A DNA stretch of 64,000 nucleotides from Aromatoleum tolulyticum (lineage in GTDB: Bacteria; Pseudomonadota; Gammaproteobacteria; Burkholderiales; Rhodocyclaceae): assembly GCF_900156155.1 (NCBI RefSeq), contig NZ_FTMD01000013.1:1-64000 (forward strand), given 5' to 3'. Position 1 is the first letter of the stretch; each line of letters starts with the position of its first letter. Made by a program: the position numbers and the translations under genes. Positions 8,493 through 15,927 of this stretch are shown here, one piece after another. The notes under the pieces were generated by a model. The model was not told the origin of the DNA. It did no database searches and was given only the letters and a program-made list of their open reading frames with translations.

Positions 8493-8950
8493 CAGGCCGA
8501 GTCTCCGGTGTCGGCAGGCGGAACCGTGGCCTTCTTGCGCGTGCGCGGGCGCGCAGCGGCAGCCTCGGCTGGCTTGGCCGTCTTGGGTGCCGCGGCCGGC
8601 TTGGGTGCCGCGGCCGGCTTGGGTGCGGTGGCCGTTTTGGCTGCAGCGGCCGGCTTGGCCGCGCCGCTTGCAGGACTGCTGCGGCGGCGTGCCGGGGCCT
8701 TGCGTGTGGGCGCGGCCTCGGCCTTGGCTTCGGCGGGTGCTGCCGCAGCCGGGGGCGCGGCGTCCGGGGCGGCCAGTTTGGCCTTCAGGCCCGCCGACGA
8801 GTGTTCGATCGCGTCGAGGCTGGAGATCGTCGCGTCGCGCAGTCGTTCCTGCGCCTTGTCCAGGCTGCCGCGCAGGTTGACCGTCTTCAGCAGCCGTACG
8901 GCGGCGGCGCCGACCATGGCGCCGATTGCGAATGGAAGCACGGGATACAT
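8492..8950 (-). CDS. Membrane-anchored protein with Ala/Pro/Lys-rich tail, fez-like operon
   Basis: Hypothetical protein of 152 residues. The ATG at 8950 follows the strongest ribosome site of the operon (AAGGAGGG). Residues 1-20 form a short hydrophobic anchor (YPVLPFAIGAMVGAAAVRLL). A predicted helix follows, and the last ~85 residues are a low-complexity Ala/Pro/Lys/Arg tail with repeated KPAAAP units, reminiscent of histone-H1-like tails. Such a tail could bind polyanions or mineral surfaces; this is conjecture. The DNA beneath the tail carries short tandem repeats around 8590-8650. Confidence 0.65.
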   Translation of the reverse strand: MYPVLPFAIGAMVGAAAVRLLKTVNLRGSLDKAQERLRDATISSLDAIEHSSAGLKAKLAAPDAAPPAAAAPAEAKAEAAPTRKAPARRRSSPASGAAKPAAAAKTATAPKPAAAPKPAAAPKTAKPAEAAAARPRTRKKATVPPADTGDSA

Positions 8951-8951
8951 C

Positions 8952-9647
8952 TCATCCCTCCTTTCCGTCTTGAGTGAAATTGAGCTTGCCGCGGGCAAGC
9001 AGGACGCCCGCGCTGCCGGTAGCGATGCCGGCCAGCAGGGTGGGATTGAGTTTGCCCAGCAACGGGCCGACGACACCGATGGCGTGGTGCTGGCCGCTGA
9101 GCACCGAGAAGGTCTTCTCGAGGAAATCGGCGACCAGCCCGTGTTCCATGTGGGCCTCCTCGGGCGCCACGCCGCCCTGCGCGTGCACCTGCTCGAGGCG
9201 CAGCGCTTCCGCCGCCGCCTCGTGCCACACCTGCAACTGCCGGGCATCCTCGGCCTGCAGGCGGCGCAGGCTCTTGCGCAGGCCGGCGTCGGTGCGCGCG
9301 ATCAGCGATTCGTACAGCCGCAGGCGGCCAAGCGTGCCGGCGAGCGCGCGTTCGCAGTTCGCGCGCCAGCCCGGGGCGAGGCTGGTCTCCAGCGGGAAGG
9401 GATCGAGCGGGCTGGCGACGCCGTGGCGCCGGCACAGCCGCGCGAGCGTCGCGATGCGCGCCTCGGCCGCTTTCAGGCTTGCGGCGAAGGGTTCCCGCGA
9501 CCCGTAGGCCTCGACCACCTTGCGCAGGAAGGCGCGGGCGGCGAACTCGTCGTACAGGGCGATGCGCAGCGCCTGGTGCGCCGGCGGGAACGGCGCCTTG
9601 CGCTCGATGCGCCGGCTGCGCAGGATCGCCTCGTCGTAGTTACGCAC
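8952..9647 (-). CDS. Ferritin-like helical-bundle protein with membrane tail, fez-like operon
   Basis: 231 residues from a GTG at 9647 that overlaps the previous gene by 8 bp. The first ~170 residues look like a ferritin-like four-helix bundle of the DUF2202 kind: ALRIALYDEFAARAFLRKVV (with Glu34), then PFAASLKAAEARIATLARL, then YESLIAR and LRRLQAEDARQLQVW. In the second helix the usual ExxH iron motif reads E-A-R-I, so the histidine is missing. The C-terminus adds a hydrophobic, Gly/Leu-rich segment (LLAGIATGSAGVLLARG) that would tie the bundle to a membrane. Role in iron handling is inferred from fold and operon; ferroxidase activity is doubtful. Confidence 0.65.
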   Translation of the reverse strand: MRNYDEAILRSRRIERKAPFPPAHQALRIALYDEFAARAFLRKVVEAYGSREPFAASLKAAEARIATLARLCRRHGVASPLDPFPLETSLAPGWRANCERALAGTLGRLRLYESLIARTDAGLRKSLRRLQAEDARQLQVWHEAAAEALRLEQVHAQGGVAPEEAHMEHGLVADFLEKTFSVLSGQHHAIGVVGPLLGKLNPTLLAGIATGSAGVLLARGKLNFTQDGKEG

Positions 9648-9975
9648 CCGTCACCTCGCGGTGCTTGGCGACGAGGATGTCGAGCAGGACCTCGGCGGCG
9701 GGCGAGCGCACCCCGCCGAGCAGGTCCGGCCATGCGGCAGCGGGGATCGCGCCGGTGTCGTACTCGACGGTGCACGAGCGGGCCAGCAGGTTCAGCTTCA
9801 CCGAGTGGATGCCGGGGATGTCGTCGAGCGCCTGGCCGAAGCGTTTCGCCTCGCCGATGGCGTCCATCTGGCCCTGGTCGAGTTCGCTCTCGAGCTTGAG
9901 GCGGATGCGCCCCGGGATGTGGTGGGCGATGCGCAAATTGCGCGAGAAGCGCTGCAGTTGCTCGAATGCGTCCAT
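9640..9975 (-). CDS. HMA-like domain protein (Arg-rich motif), fez-like operon
   Basis: Soluble protein of 111 residues that resembles a heavy-metal-associated (ferredoxin-like) domain. The position normally occupied by CxxC reads HHIPGRIRLKLE (residues 18-29), so cysteine is replaced by arginines. The same signature occurs in the ATPase N-terminus and in the next upstream gene. A GTG at 9984 is an alternative start; neither start has a clear ribosome site. Likely an operon-specific partner or adaptor of the ATPase; metal binding through thiols is ruled out by sequence. Confidence 0.65.
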   Translation of the reverse strand: MDAFEQLQRFSRNLRIAHHIPGRIRLKLESELDQGQMDAIGEAKRFGQALDDIPGIHSVKLNLLARSCTVEYDTGAIPAAAWPDLLGGVRSPAAEVLLDILVAKHREVTGA

Positions 9976-10026
9976 GAGGTGCACGGTGAATCGTCTGGAA
10001 TCGGCAGCGGGTTTGCGCCGGTTCGG

Positions 10027-10488
10027 TTATTTGAACAGATGACGTCGGTGTACCGCCATATGTACGCCGAGCAGGGCGAGGAACAGGCCTCCGGTCGCCG
10101 CATGCGCCTTCTTGCTGCCGGCCGCGGCCAGCGCGAGCGAGGCGCCGAGGCTGCCCAGCATGCCGTATTTCGCCCAGGTGTTGAGACGTCGGTCGCGCTG
10201 CCAGCGTCGCAGCGTGCGTCGGCTGCCTGCCTCGTTCTGTGCGCCAGGCGGTTGCGGGCCGAGCTCGGCGGCGACGGCGGCCGATACGCGGGCTTCCATC
10301 TCGACGCGCGCCGTGTGTTCCGCGACGTAGCGCAACAGCATGCTTCCGGTGCGCGGATTGCCCTCGACTTCGACGACGCCGTCGATTTCCGCAAGCACGG
10401 CGCCCAGTCGTTCCTGCCGCGCCGCGTCGCGCAGCTGGCCGTCACGGATGCGGATGCGCCCGGGTACCGCCGAGACGATGTACTTCAT
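10027..10488 (-). CDS. HMA-like domain fused to membrane segments (FezC-like), fez-like operon
   Basis: 153 residues. The N-terminal HMA-like domain starts MKYIVSAVPGRIRIRDGQ, with Arg11, Arg13 and Arg15 in place of the cysteine loop, and later has IDGVVEVEGNPRTGSMLL, the second half of the fold. After a basic linker there are two hydrophobic helices (MLGSLGASLALAAAG and GGLFLALLGVHMAVH). First gene of the seven-gene block, starting 39 bp after the kup stop. An HMA-like domain joined to membrane helices is what would be expected of a FezC-type ferrosome protein; the name is tentative. Confidence 0.65.
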   Translation of the reverse strand: MKYIVSAVPGRIRIRDGQLRDAARQERLGAVLAEIDGVVEVEGNPRTGSMLLRYVAEHTARVEMEARVSAAVAAELGPQPPGAQNEAGSRRTLRRWQRDRRLNTWAKYGMLGSLGASLALAAAGSKKAHAATGGLFLALLGVHMAVHRRHLFK

Positions 10489-10527
10489 GCAGGCGTACCC
10501 CCTTGCTGGAAAGCCAACTGTTTCAGA

Positions 10528-12438
10528 TCATAGCTCGACCTGGGTACCCAGTTCCACCACCCGGTTCGGCGGCAGGTGGAAGTAGTCGGCCGCGCTGCCG
10601 GCATTGCGGAACATGACGATGAAGAGGCGCTCGCGCCAGCGTGCCATGCCCGAGCCCATGCGCCGGACGATGGTTTCGCGGCCGAGGAAGAACGAGGTCT
10701 CCATGGTCTCGAAGACCAGTCCGTGCTCGGCGCAACGCGCCAGTTCGGCCGGGATGTCCGGATCGTCCATGAAGCCGAAGGTCAGGTGCAGGCGGTAGAA
10801 GCCGTAGTCGACCTCCTCCACTTCGATGCGGTCTTTCTCCTCGACGTGCGAGACGTCCGCAGTGTGCACCTTCAGCAGCACCACGCGCTCGTGCAGCACC
10901 TTGTTGTGCAGCAGATTGTGCAGCAGCGCACGCGGCACGCCGTCGAGCCACGTCGTCAGGAACACGGCGGTGCCCGCGACGCGCGGCGGCGGACTGGTGA
11001 ACATCGAATGGATGAAAAGGTCGAGCGGGATGGTGTCGGTGCGGATGCGGCTGTTCAGCATCGCGCGGCCGCGCTTCCAGGTCGTCAGGAAGCTGAAGAT
11101 CACCGCCCCGATCAGCAGCGGGAACCAGCCGCCGGCGAGGATCTTCACCGTGGTCGCGGAGAAGAAAGCGATATCGACGGTGAGGAACACGGCGAGGAAT
11201 ATGCCTGCCTGCAGCTTGCCCCAGCCCCACAGCGCGCGCACGACGACGAAGGCGAGCACCGTGTCGATCATCATCGTCATCGTCACGGCGATGCCGTAGG
11301 CCGAGGCCAGCGCGCTCGACGAGCGGAAGCCGACGACCAGCGCGATCACCGCGCCGAGCAGCATCCAGTTGATGCTCGGCACATAGATCTGGCCCATCTC
11401 GCGCGCCGACGTGAAGATCGTGCGCATCCGCGGCGCGTAGCCGAGCTGCATCGCCTGGCGCGTCAGCGAGTAGGCGCCCGAGATCACCGCCTGGCTCGCG
11501 ATGATGGTCGCGAGCGTCGCCATGCCGACCATCGGATAGACCAGTTCGTCCGGCACCAGCAGGTAGAACGGGTTGCGGACGTTGTCCGGGTGGTCGAGGA
11601 TCAGCGCGCCCTGGCCGAGGTAGTTCAGGTACAGCGACGGGAACACGACCGTGAACCACGCGAGCTTGATCGGCTTGCGGCCGAAGTGGCCCATGTCGGC
11701 GTACAGCGCCTCGCCGCCGGTGATCGCGAGCACCACGGCGCCCAGGCCGAGCCAGCCCAGCAGCGGGTTGTCGGCGAGGAAGTCCAGGGCCCACACGGGG
11801 TTGAGCGCGCCGAGGATTTCAGGATGCAGCCGGATGCCGGAGATGCCCAGGGCCGCCAGCAGAAGGAACCAGCACACCATCACCGGCCCGAAGACCGCGC
11901 CGACGCGGTTGGTGCCGTGGCGCTGCATCATGAACAGGCCGACCAGGACCACGAGCGCGATCGGCAGCACGTACGGCGCGAAGGCCGGCGTCGCGACTTC
12001 GAGGCCTTCGACCGCCGAGAGCACCGAGATCGCCGGCGTGATCATGCCGTCGCCGTAGAACAGCGCCGCGCCGAACACGCCCAGCGACGACAGCACCCAG
12101 GCCTTGCGCCCGTCGGGGACCACGCGCAGCGCCAGCGAGGTCAGCGCCATGATGCCGCCTTCGCCGCGGTTGTCGGCGCGCGTGATGAAGACCACGTACT
12201 TGGCCGATACCACCAGCATCAGCGCCCAGAACACCAGCGACAGGATTCCGTACACGTTCTCCACGGTCACCGGTACGGCGTGCGGGCCGTTGAACACTTC
12301 CTTCAGCGTGTAGAGCGGGCTGGTGCCGATGTCGCCATAGACGACGCCGATCGCCGAAACAGCGAGTCCGGCGAGTCCGGCACGCTGGTGGGCGTCAGGC
12401 GCATCGGTCGGGTGTTCCACACGGTCGGCAATGTGCAC
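10528..12438 (-). CDS. kup: KUP-family potassium transporter
   Basis: Low-affinity K+ uptake system, 636 residues, inner membrane with about 12 helices and a cytoplasmic C-terminal domain. The family hallmark GDIGTSPLYT is near the N-terminus, followed by ADNRGEGGIMAL. The preferred start is the GTG at 12438 with an AGGGG ribosome site; the open frame extends 43 codons upstream but that part lacks family character. The C-terminus ends in the hydrophilic FFLGRETIVRR region typical of KUP. It is followed after 39 bp by the fez-like genes on the same strand, so read-through is likely. Confidence 0.92.
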   Translation of the reverse strand: MHIADRVEHPTDAPDAHQRAGLAGLAVSAIGVVYGDIGTSPLYTLKEVFNGPHAVPVTVENVYGILSLVFWALMLVVSAKYVVFITRADNRGEGGIMALTSLALRVVPDGRKAWVLSSLGVFGAALFYGDGMITPAISVLSAVEGLEVATPAFAPYVLPIALVVLVGLFMMQRHGTNRVGAVFGPVMVCWFLLLAALGISGIRLHPEILGALNPVWALDFLADNPLLGWLGLGAVVLAITGGEALYADMGHFGRKPIKLAWFTVVFPSLYLNYLGQGALILDHPDNVRNPFYLLVPDELVYPMVGMATLATIIASQAVISGAYSLTRQAMQLGYAPRMRTIFTSAREMGQIYVPSINWMLLGAVIALVVGFRSSSALASAYGIAVTMTMMIDTVLAFVVVRALWGWGKLQAGIFLAVFLTVDIAFFSATTVKILAGGWFPLLIGAVIFSFLTTWKRGRAMLNSRIRTDTIPLDLFIHSMFTSPPPRVAGTAVFLTTWLDGVPRALLHNLLHNKVLHERVVLLKVHTADVSHVEEKDRIEVEEVDYGFYRLHLTFGFMDDPDIPAELARCAEHGLVFETMETSFFLGRETIVRRMGSGMARWRERLFIVMFRNAGSAADYFHLPPNRVVELGTQVEL

Positions 12439-12615
12439 GACAACCCCTGGATGTTCTGTTTGGGGGGCTAAGCATACTGCAACGCAACATCGCGAAACAG
12501 CGGAAAATCGACGCCTTCCGCCGCCGGAAAAGCCCCCTAGGACGGGGGCATCGGTACGGGTGCGCACGCTTTCCGCGCCTATCCTACAATTGCAAGCGAT
12601 TCCCGTTCAACGCCC

Positions 12616-13455
12616 ATGACGATGAAGATATCCCCTGCGGCCGACGCCGCCTCGCCCCTTCGTGACGCGCTAGGCGCCGAACACCGGCCGGCCGTCGGCG
12701 AAGTGCGCATCGTGTCGCTCGTGCCCTCGCTGACCGAACTCGTGTGCGAGCTCGGGCTGGCCGATCGTCTGGTGGGGCGCACGGGCTTCTGCGTACATCC
12801 GCGCGACGTCCTGAAGACCGTTCCCAAGGTCGGCGGTACGAAGGACGTGAAGATGGACGTCCTGCGCGGGCTTGCGCCGACCCATTTGATCGTCAATATC
12901 GACGAGAACCGGCGCGAGACGGTCGAGGAACTGGCCACCTTCGTGCCCAACGTGATCGTCACCCATCCCTGCGCGCCGGCGGACAATCTCGCGCTGTACC
13001 GCCTCTTCGGCGGCGTATTTCATTGCGCCGACCGCGCCGCACGGCTCGCGGCCGACCTCGGGGCGGCGCTCGCCGAGGCGCAGGCGGTCGCACGGGCGCT
13101 GCCGCGCGAAGACGTCCTGTACCTGATCTGGCGCGAGCCGTGGATGAGCGTCGCGCGCGACACCTACATCTCCGCGACCCTGGCTGCCGTGGGGTGGGAC
13201 ACGCTGCCCGCCGACGCCGGTGCGCGCTATCCCGAGATCGACTGGCAGGCGGCGTGGATGGCCGGTGTGTCGCGCGTGTTCCTGTCGAGCGAGCCTTACC
13301 GTTTTCGCGAGCGGCATCTCGCCGAAGTCGCCGCGCTGTCGGGACGGTCGGCGGCGATGATCGATGGCGAGATGGCATCCTGGTACGGCAGCCGCGCGGC
13401 TGCGGGCCTGCGCTACCTGGCAGGGTTGCGCAGCGCCCTGGCCGAAGCGACCTGA
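12616..13455 (+). CDS. Cobalamin/metal-binding receptor-like protein (BtuF/TroA fold), no signal peptide
   Basis: 279 residues with the helical-backbone metal receptor fold of BtuF/FecB-type binding proteins: VRIVSLVPSLTELVCELGLADRLVGRTGFC at the start and later GVSRVFLSSEPYRF. No signal peptide or lipobox is visible, and no ABC permease or ATPase is adjacent. Orphan cytoplasmic members of this family are common in proteobacteria and their ligand is not settled. Divergent from kup; a second in-frame ATG lies 6 bp downstream at 12622. Confidence 0.75.
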   Translation: MTMKISPAADAASPLRDALGAEHRPAVGEVRIVSLVPSLTELVCELGLADRLVGRTGFCVHPRDVLKTVPKVGGTKDVKMDVLRGLAPTHLIVNIDENRRETVEELATFVPNVIVTHPCAPADNLALYRLFGGVFHCADRAARLAADLGAALAEAQAVARALPREDVLYLIWREPWMSVARDTYISATLAAVGWDTLPADAGARYPEIDWQAAWMAGVSRVFLSSEPYRFRERHLAEVAALSGRSAAMIDGEMASWYGSRAAAGLRYLAGLRSALAEAT

Positions 13456-13476
13456 GGCTCGCCGCCGTGACGAACC

Positions 13477-13965
13477 TCAGGCGCCGGGTTCGTCGCGCAG
13501 CGTGGCGTCGAGCGCCTCGGGCGTCAGGATTGCGAACAGCGACCGCACCAGGCGGTGGCGGTTGAGCTTCAGCAGTAGCTTGTCGCGGCTGACGAGATGG
13601 CTCGCGCGGCCGTCGCGCGCGGTTTCGAGGAATTTCTGGTCGTCGCGGTCGCCGCAGGCGGGCAGGGGAGGCGGTTCCGCGGCAGCGTCGGGCGCCGGTA
13701 CCGCGCACGTGCGGCCGGCGTAGGTCGCGAGGATGGCCGCCTGGCGCTCCGGCGCAATCGCGAACTGGCGGTAGGCGAGCACACGCCGCAGCTCCTCCAG
13801 CGTTGCCGCACTGGCCAACAGCACCGCGCGGTCGTGCTCGATCCACTGGCGCAGGTGCTGCAGCCGGGGATCCTCGAACGCCCACAGCGCCATCACGGTG
13901 TTCGTGTCGAGCACGAGACGCAGGGCGGACGGGGCGGGCGGGGGGGGATGGAGGGCGGTTGGCAT
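13477..13965 (-). CDS. PIN-domain protein, putative toxin-type ribonuclease
   Basis: 162 residues. PIN hallmarks are LVLDTNTVMALW with Asp20, a central Glu (TLEELRRVL) and CGDRDDQKFLETA with the second acidic cluster, then SRDKLLL. It belongs to the group annotated as putative toxin-antitoxin component, PIN family. No partner antitoxin gene is visible next to it; the neighbours are a convergent receptor-like gene and phaC. It may therefore be a solitary housekeeping PIN protein rather than an active toxin. Confidence 0.75.
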   Translation of the reverse strand: MPTALHPPPPAPSALRLVLDTNTVMALWAFEDPRLQHLRQWIEHDRAVLLASAATLEELRRVLAYRQFAIAPERQAAILATYAGRTCAVPAPDAAAEPPPLPACGDRDDQKFLETARDGRASHLVSRDKLLLKLNRHRLVRSLFAILTPEALDATLRDEPGA

Positions 13966-14037
13966 CGCAGTGGCCGAAAAGGCGGGTGGGCGGGGTGGGT
14001 GGCGTAAAGGGGCGGCGGTAAACGACAGCGAGGGGGC

Positions 14038-14060
14038 CGGGCCCCCTCGCGTTCATGGTC
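14038..14060 (-). terminator. Hairpin downstream of phaC
   Basis: A perfect 10-bp GC-rich stem (GCGAGGGGGC / GCCCCCTCGC) with a 3-base loop lies 24 bp beyond the phaC stop. The U-rich tail is weak, so it may be an imperfect intrinsic terminator or an mRNA-stabilising hairpin. Confidence 0.5.
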
Positions 14061-14083
14061 GCCGCAACCGGATCAGGCCGGAA

Positions 14084-15907
14084 TCAGGCAGCTTCCTGGG
14101 CGTCGAGACGGATCTTGACGTAGGAGCCGGGGGCGTCTTCCAGCGCCTTCAGCTTGCCCTTGGCCGGATCGCGGACGTCGACCTGCTCCGAATCGTGCGC
14201 GGTGACCCAGGACTGCCAGTCGGTCCACCACGAGCCCTGCTGGTGCTCGGCGCCTTCGAACCACTTGTCGGCGGTGTCGACGAGCTTCGCGGCCGGGTTC
14301 AGCCAGTAGCCGTACTTGTTCGCGACCGGAGGATTGACGATGCCGGCGATGTGGCCGGAGCCGCCCAGCACGAAGCGCACGGGGCCGCCGAAATTCGTCG
14401 CGCCGGCGTAGGTGCTCTTCCACGGGGCGATGTGGTCTTCCAGCGTCGAGATGAAGTAGCACGGAACCTTGATCTTGCCGAGGTCGATCGGCACGCCGTC
14501 GATCTCGATGCCGCCGGGCTGGACCAGGCGGTTTTCCATGTACATCGCGCGCAGGTAGAAGCTGTGCATCTTTGCCGGCATGCGCGTGGAATCGGAGTTC
14601 CAGTACAGCAGGTCGAACGGGAAGGGATCCTTGCCCATCAGGTAGTTATTGACGACGAAGGACCAGATCAGGTCGTTGGCACGCATCATGTTGAAGGTGC
14701 CCGCCATCTCCGAGCCTTCGAGGTAGCCGCGCTCGAACATCTTCTTCTCGAGGCTGGAGACCTGTTGCTCGTCGATGAACACGCCCAGTTCGCCCGGCTC
14801 GGTGAAGTCGGTCATGGTCGTGAAGAAGGTCGCCGCGGCGATGCGCTTCTGCTTCTTGGCCGCGAGGTAGGCGAGCGTGGTCGCCAGCAGCGTGCCGCCC
14901 AGGCAGTAGCCGCAGGCATTCACTTCCTTCTCGCCGGTCTGCTTCTCGATCGCATCGAGGGCTGCGATGATGCCTTCGAGCACGTAGGACTCGAAGGTCT
15001 TGTCGGCGAGGCGCTCGTCCGGATTCACCCACGAGATCACGAACACCGTGTGGCCCTGATCCACGCACCACTTCACGTACGAGTTCTTCTCGCGCAGGTC
15101 GAGGATGTAGAACTTGTTGATCCACGGCGGCACGATCAGCAGCGGCCGCTTGTACGCCTTCTGCGTGGTCGGCGTGTATTGGATCAGCTGCATCATGTCG
15201 GTCTGGAACACGACCTTGCCCGGCGTCGTGCCGACGTTCTTGCCCAGCTCGAAGGCGCTGGTGTCGGTCATGCGCACGCGCAGCTGGCCGCCACCGTCTT
15301 CCATGTCGCGCAGCAGATTGTTGAGGCCCTTGATCAGGTTCTGGCCGTTGTTCTTGACCGTTTCGCGGAACACTTCCGGGTTGGTCAGCGCGAAGTTCGA
15401 CGGCGACAGCGCGTCGATGTACTGGCGCGTGTAGAAATTGACCTTCTTCTGCGTCTGCTCGTCGAGGCCGTCGACACAGCACACGGTGTCATGCACGTGG
15501 CGCGCGGCGATCAGGTAGGACTGCTTGATGAAGTCGAACAGGAAGTGCTCTTCCCATTGTTCGTCCTTGAAGCGCTTGTCGGTCTTTTCCGGTTCGGCGA
15601 TCGGCGCGCCGTGCATGCCCATCACGCGCAGCATCGAGTGCTGCCACAACGAGAAGTAGTCCCACACCAGGTTCATCTGCGACTGGGCGAGCTTGTACGG
15701 ATTCGCGAGCAGCTTGGCCATCATGTCCATGAAGGCCTGTGCGATGCCCAGCTCGTCGCTGGGGGTCGTTACGCCCTTCTTCAGCTGACGCTGGACGTGT
15801 TCGCTGATGAGATGCGAGGCCCGCTGGGCAACCTCGGAATAGGTCTTGGCGACTTCCTTGGGGTCAGGCAGGTCGGCGAACACTGTCTCGGGTGTTGGTG
15901 CGGCCAT
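14084..15907 (-). CDS. phaC: Class I poly(R)-3-hydroxyalkanoate synthase
   Basis: Polymerises (R)-3-hydroxyacyl-CoA into storage polyester on granule surfaces. 607 residues from the ATG at 15907; a GTG 24 bp upstream is less likely. The lipase-like box GYCLGG holds the nucleophile Cys335. Asp491 (LEDHIAPW) and His519 (GSGHIAG) complete the triad, matching Cys/Asp/His of the Cupriavidus enzyme. It is not followed by phaA or phaB; an acetyl-CoA acetyltransferase gene lies 3 kb away at 18987. The adjacent MBL gene ends 20 bp upstream on the same strand. Confidence 0.95.
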   Translation of the reverse strand: MAAPTPETVFADLPDPKEVAKTYSEVAQRASHLISEHVQRQLKKGVTTPSDELGIAQAFMDMMAKLLANPYKLAQSQMNLVWDYFSLWQHSMLRVMGMHGAPIAEPEKTDKRFKDEQWEEHFLFDFIKQSYLIAARHVHDTVCCVDGLDEQTQKKVNFYTRQYIDALSPSNFALTNPEVFRETVKNNGQNLIKGLNNLLRDMEDGGGQLRVRMTDTSAFELGKNVGTTPGKVVFQTDMMQLIQYTPTTQKAYKRPLLIVPPWINKFYILDLREKNSYVKWCVDQGHTVFVISWVNPDERLADKTFESYVLEGIIAALDAIEKQTGEKEVNACGYCLGGTLLATTLAYLAAKKQKRIAAATFFTTMTDFTEPGELGVFIDEQQVSSLEKKMFERGYLEGSEMAGTFNMMRANDLIWSFVVNNYLMGKDPFPFDLLYWNSDSTRMPAKMHSFYLRAMYMENRLVQPGGIEIDGVPIDLGKIKVPCYFISTLEDHIAPWKSTYAGATNFGGPVRFVLGGSGHIAGIVNPPVANKYGYWLNPAAKLVDTADKWFEGAEHQQGSWWTDWQSWVTAHDSEQVDVRDPAKGKLKALEDAPGSYVKIRLDAQEAA

Positions 15908-15927
15908 TTCTAGTCTTGCTCCTGTTG

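Noticed and set aside
8590-8650. Short tandem repeats as a possible CRISPR or satellite array
   Set aside because: They encode the KPAAAP-type units of the 152-residue protein; no spacer structure and no cas genes.
8148-9899. 583-residue plus-strand open frame over the fez-like genes
   Set aside because: Shadow of the minus-strand operon, which has consistent overlaps, ribosome sites and recognisable domains.
10576-12471. 631-residue plus-strand open frame opposite kup
   Set aside because: Antisense to a complete KUP transporter; composition typical of the opposite strand of a membrane protein.
13477-13965. PIN protein as half of a toxin-antitoxin pair
   Set aside because: No small antitoxin gene could be found on either side; kept as a single PIN protein.
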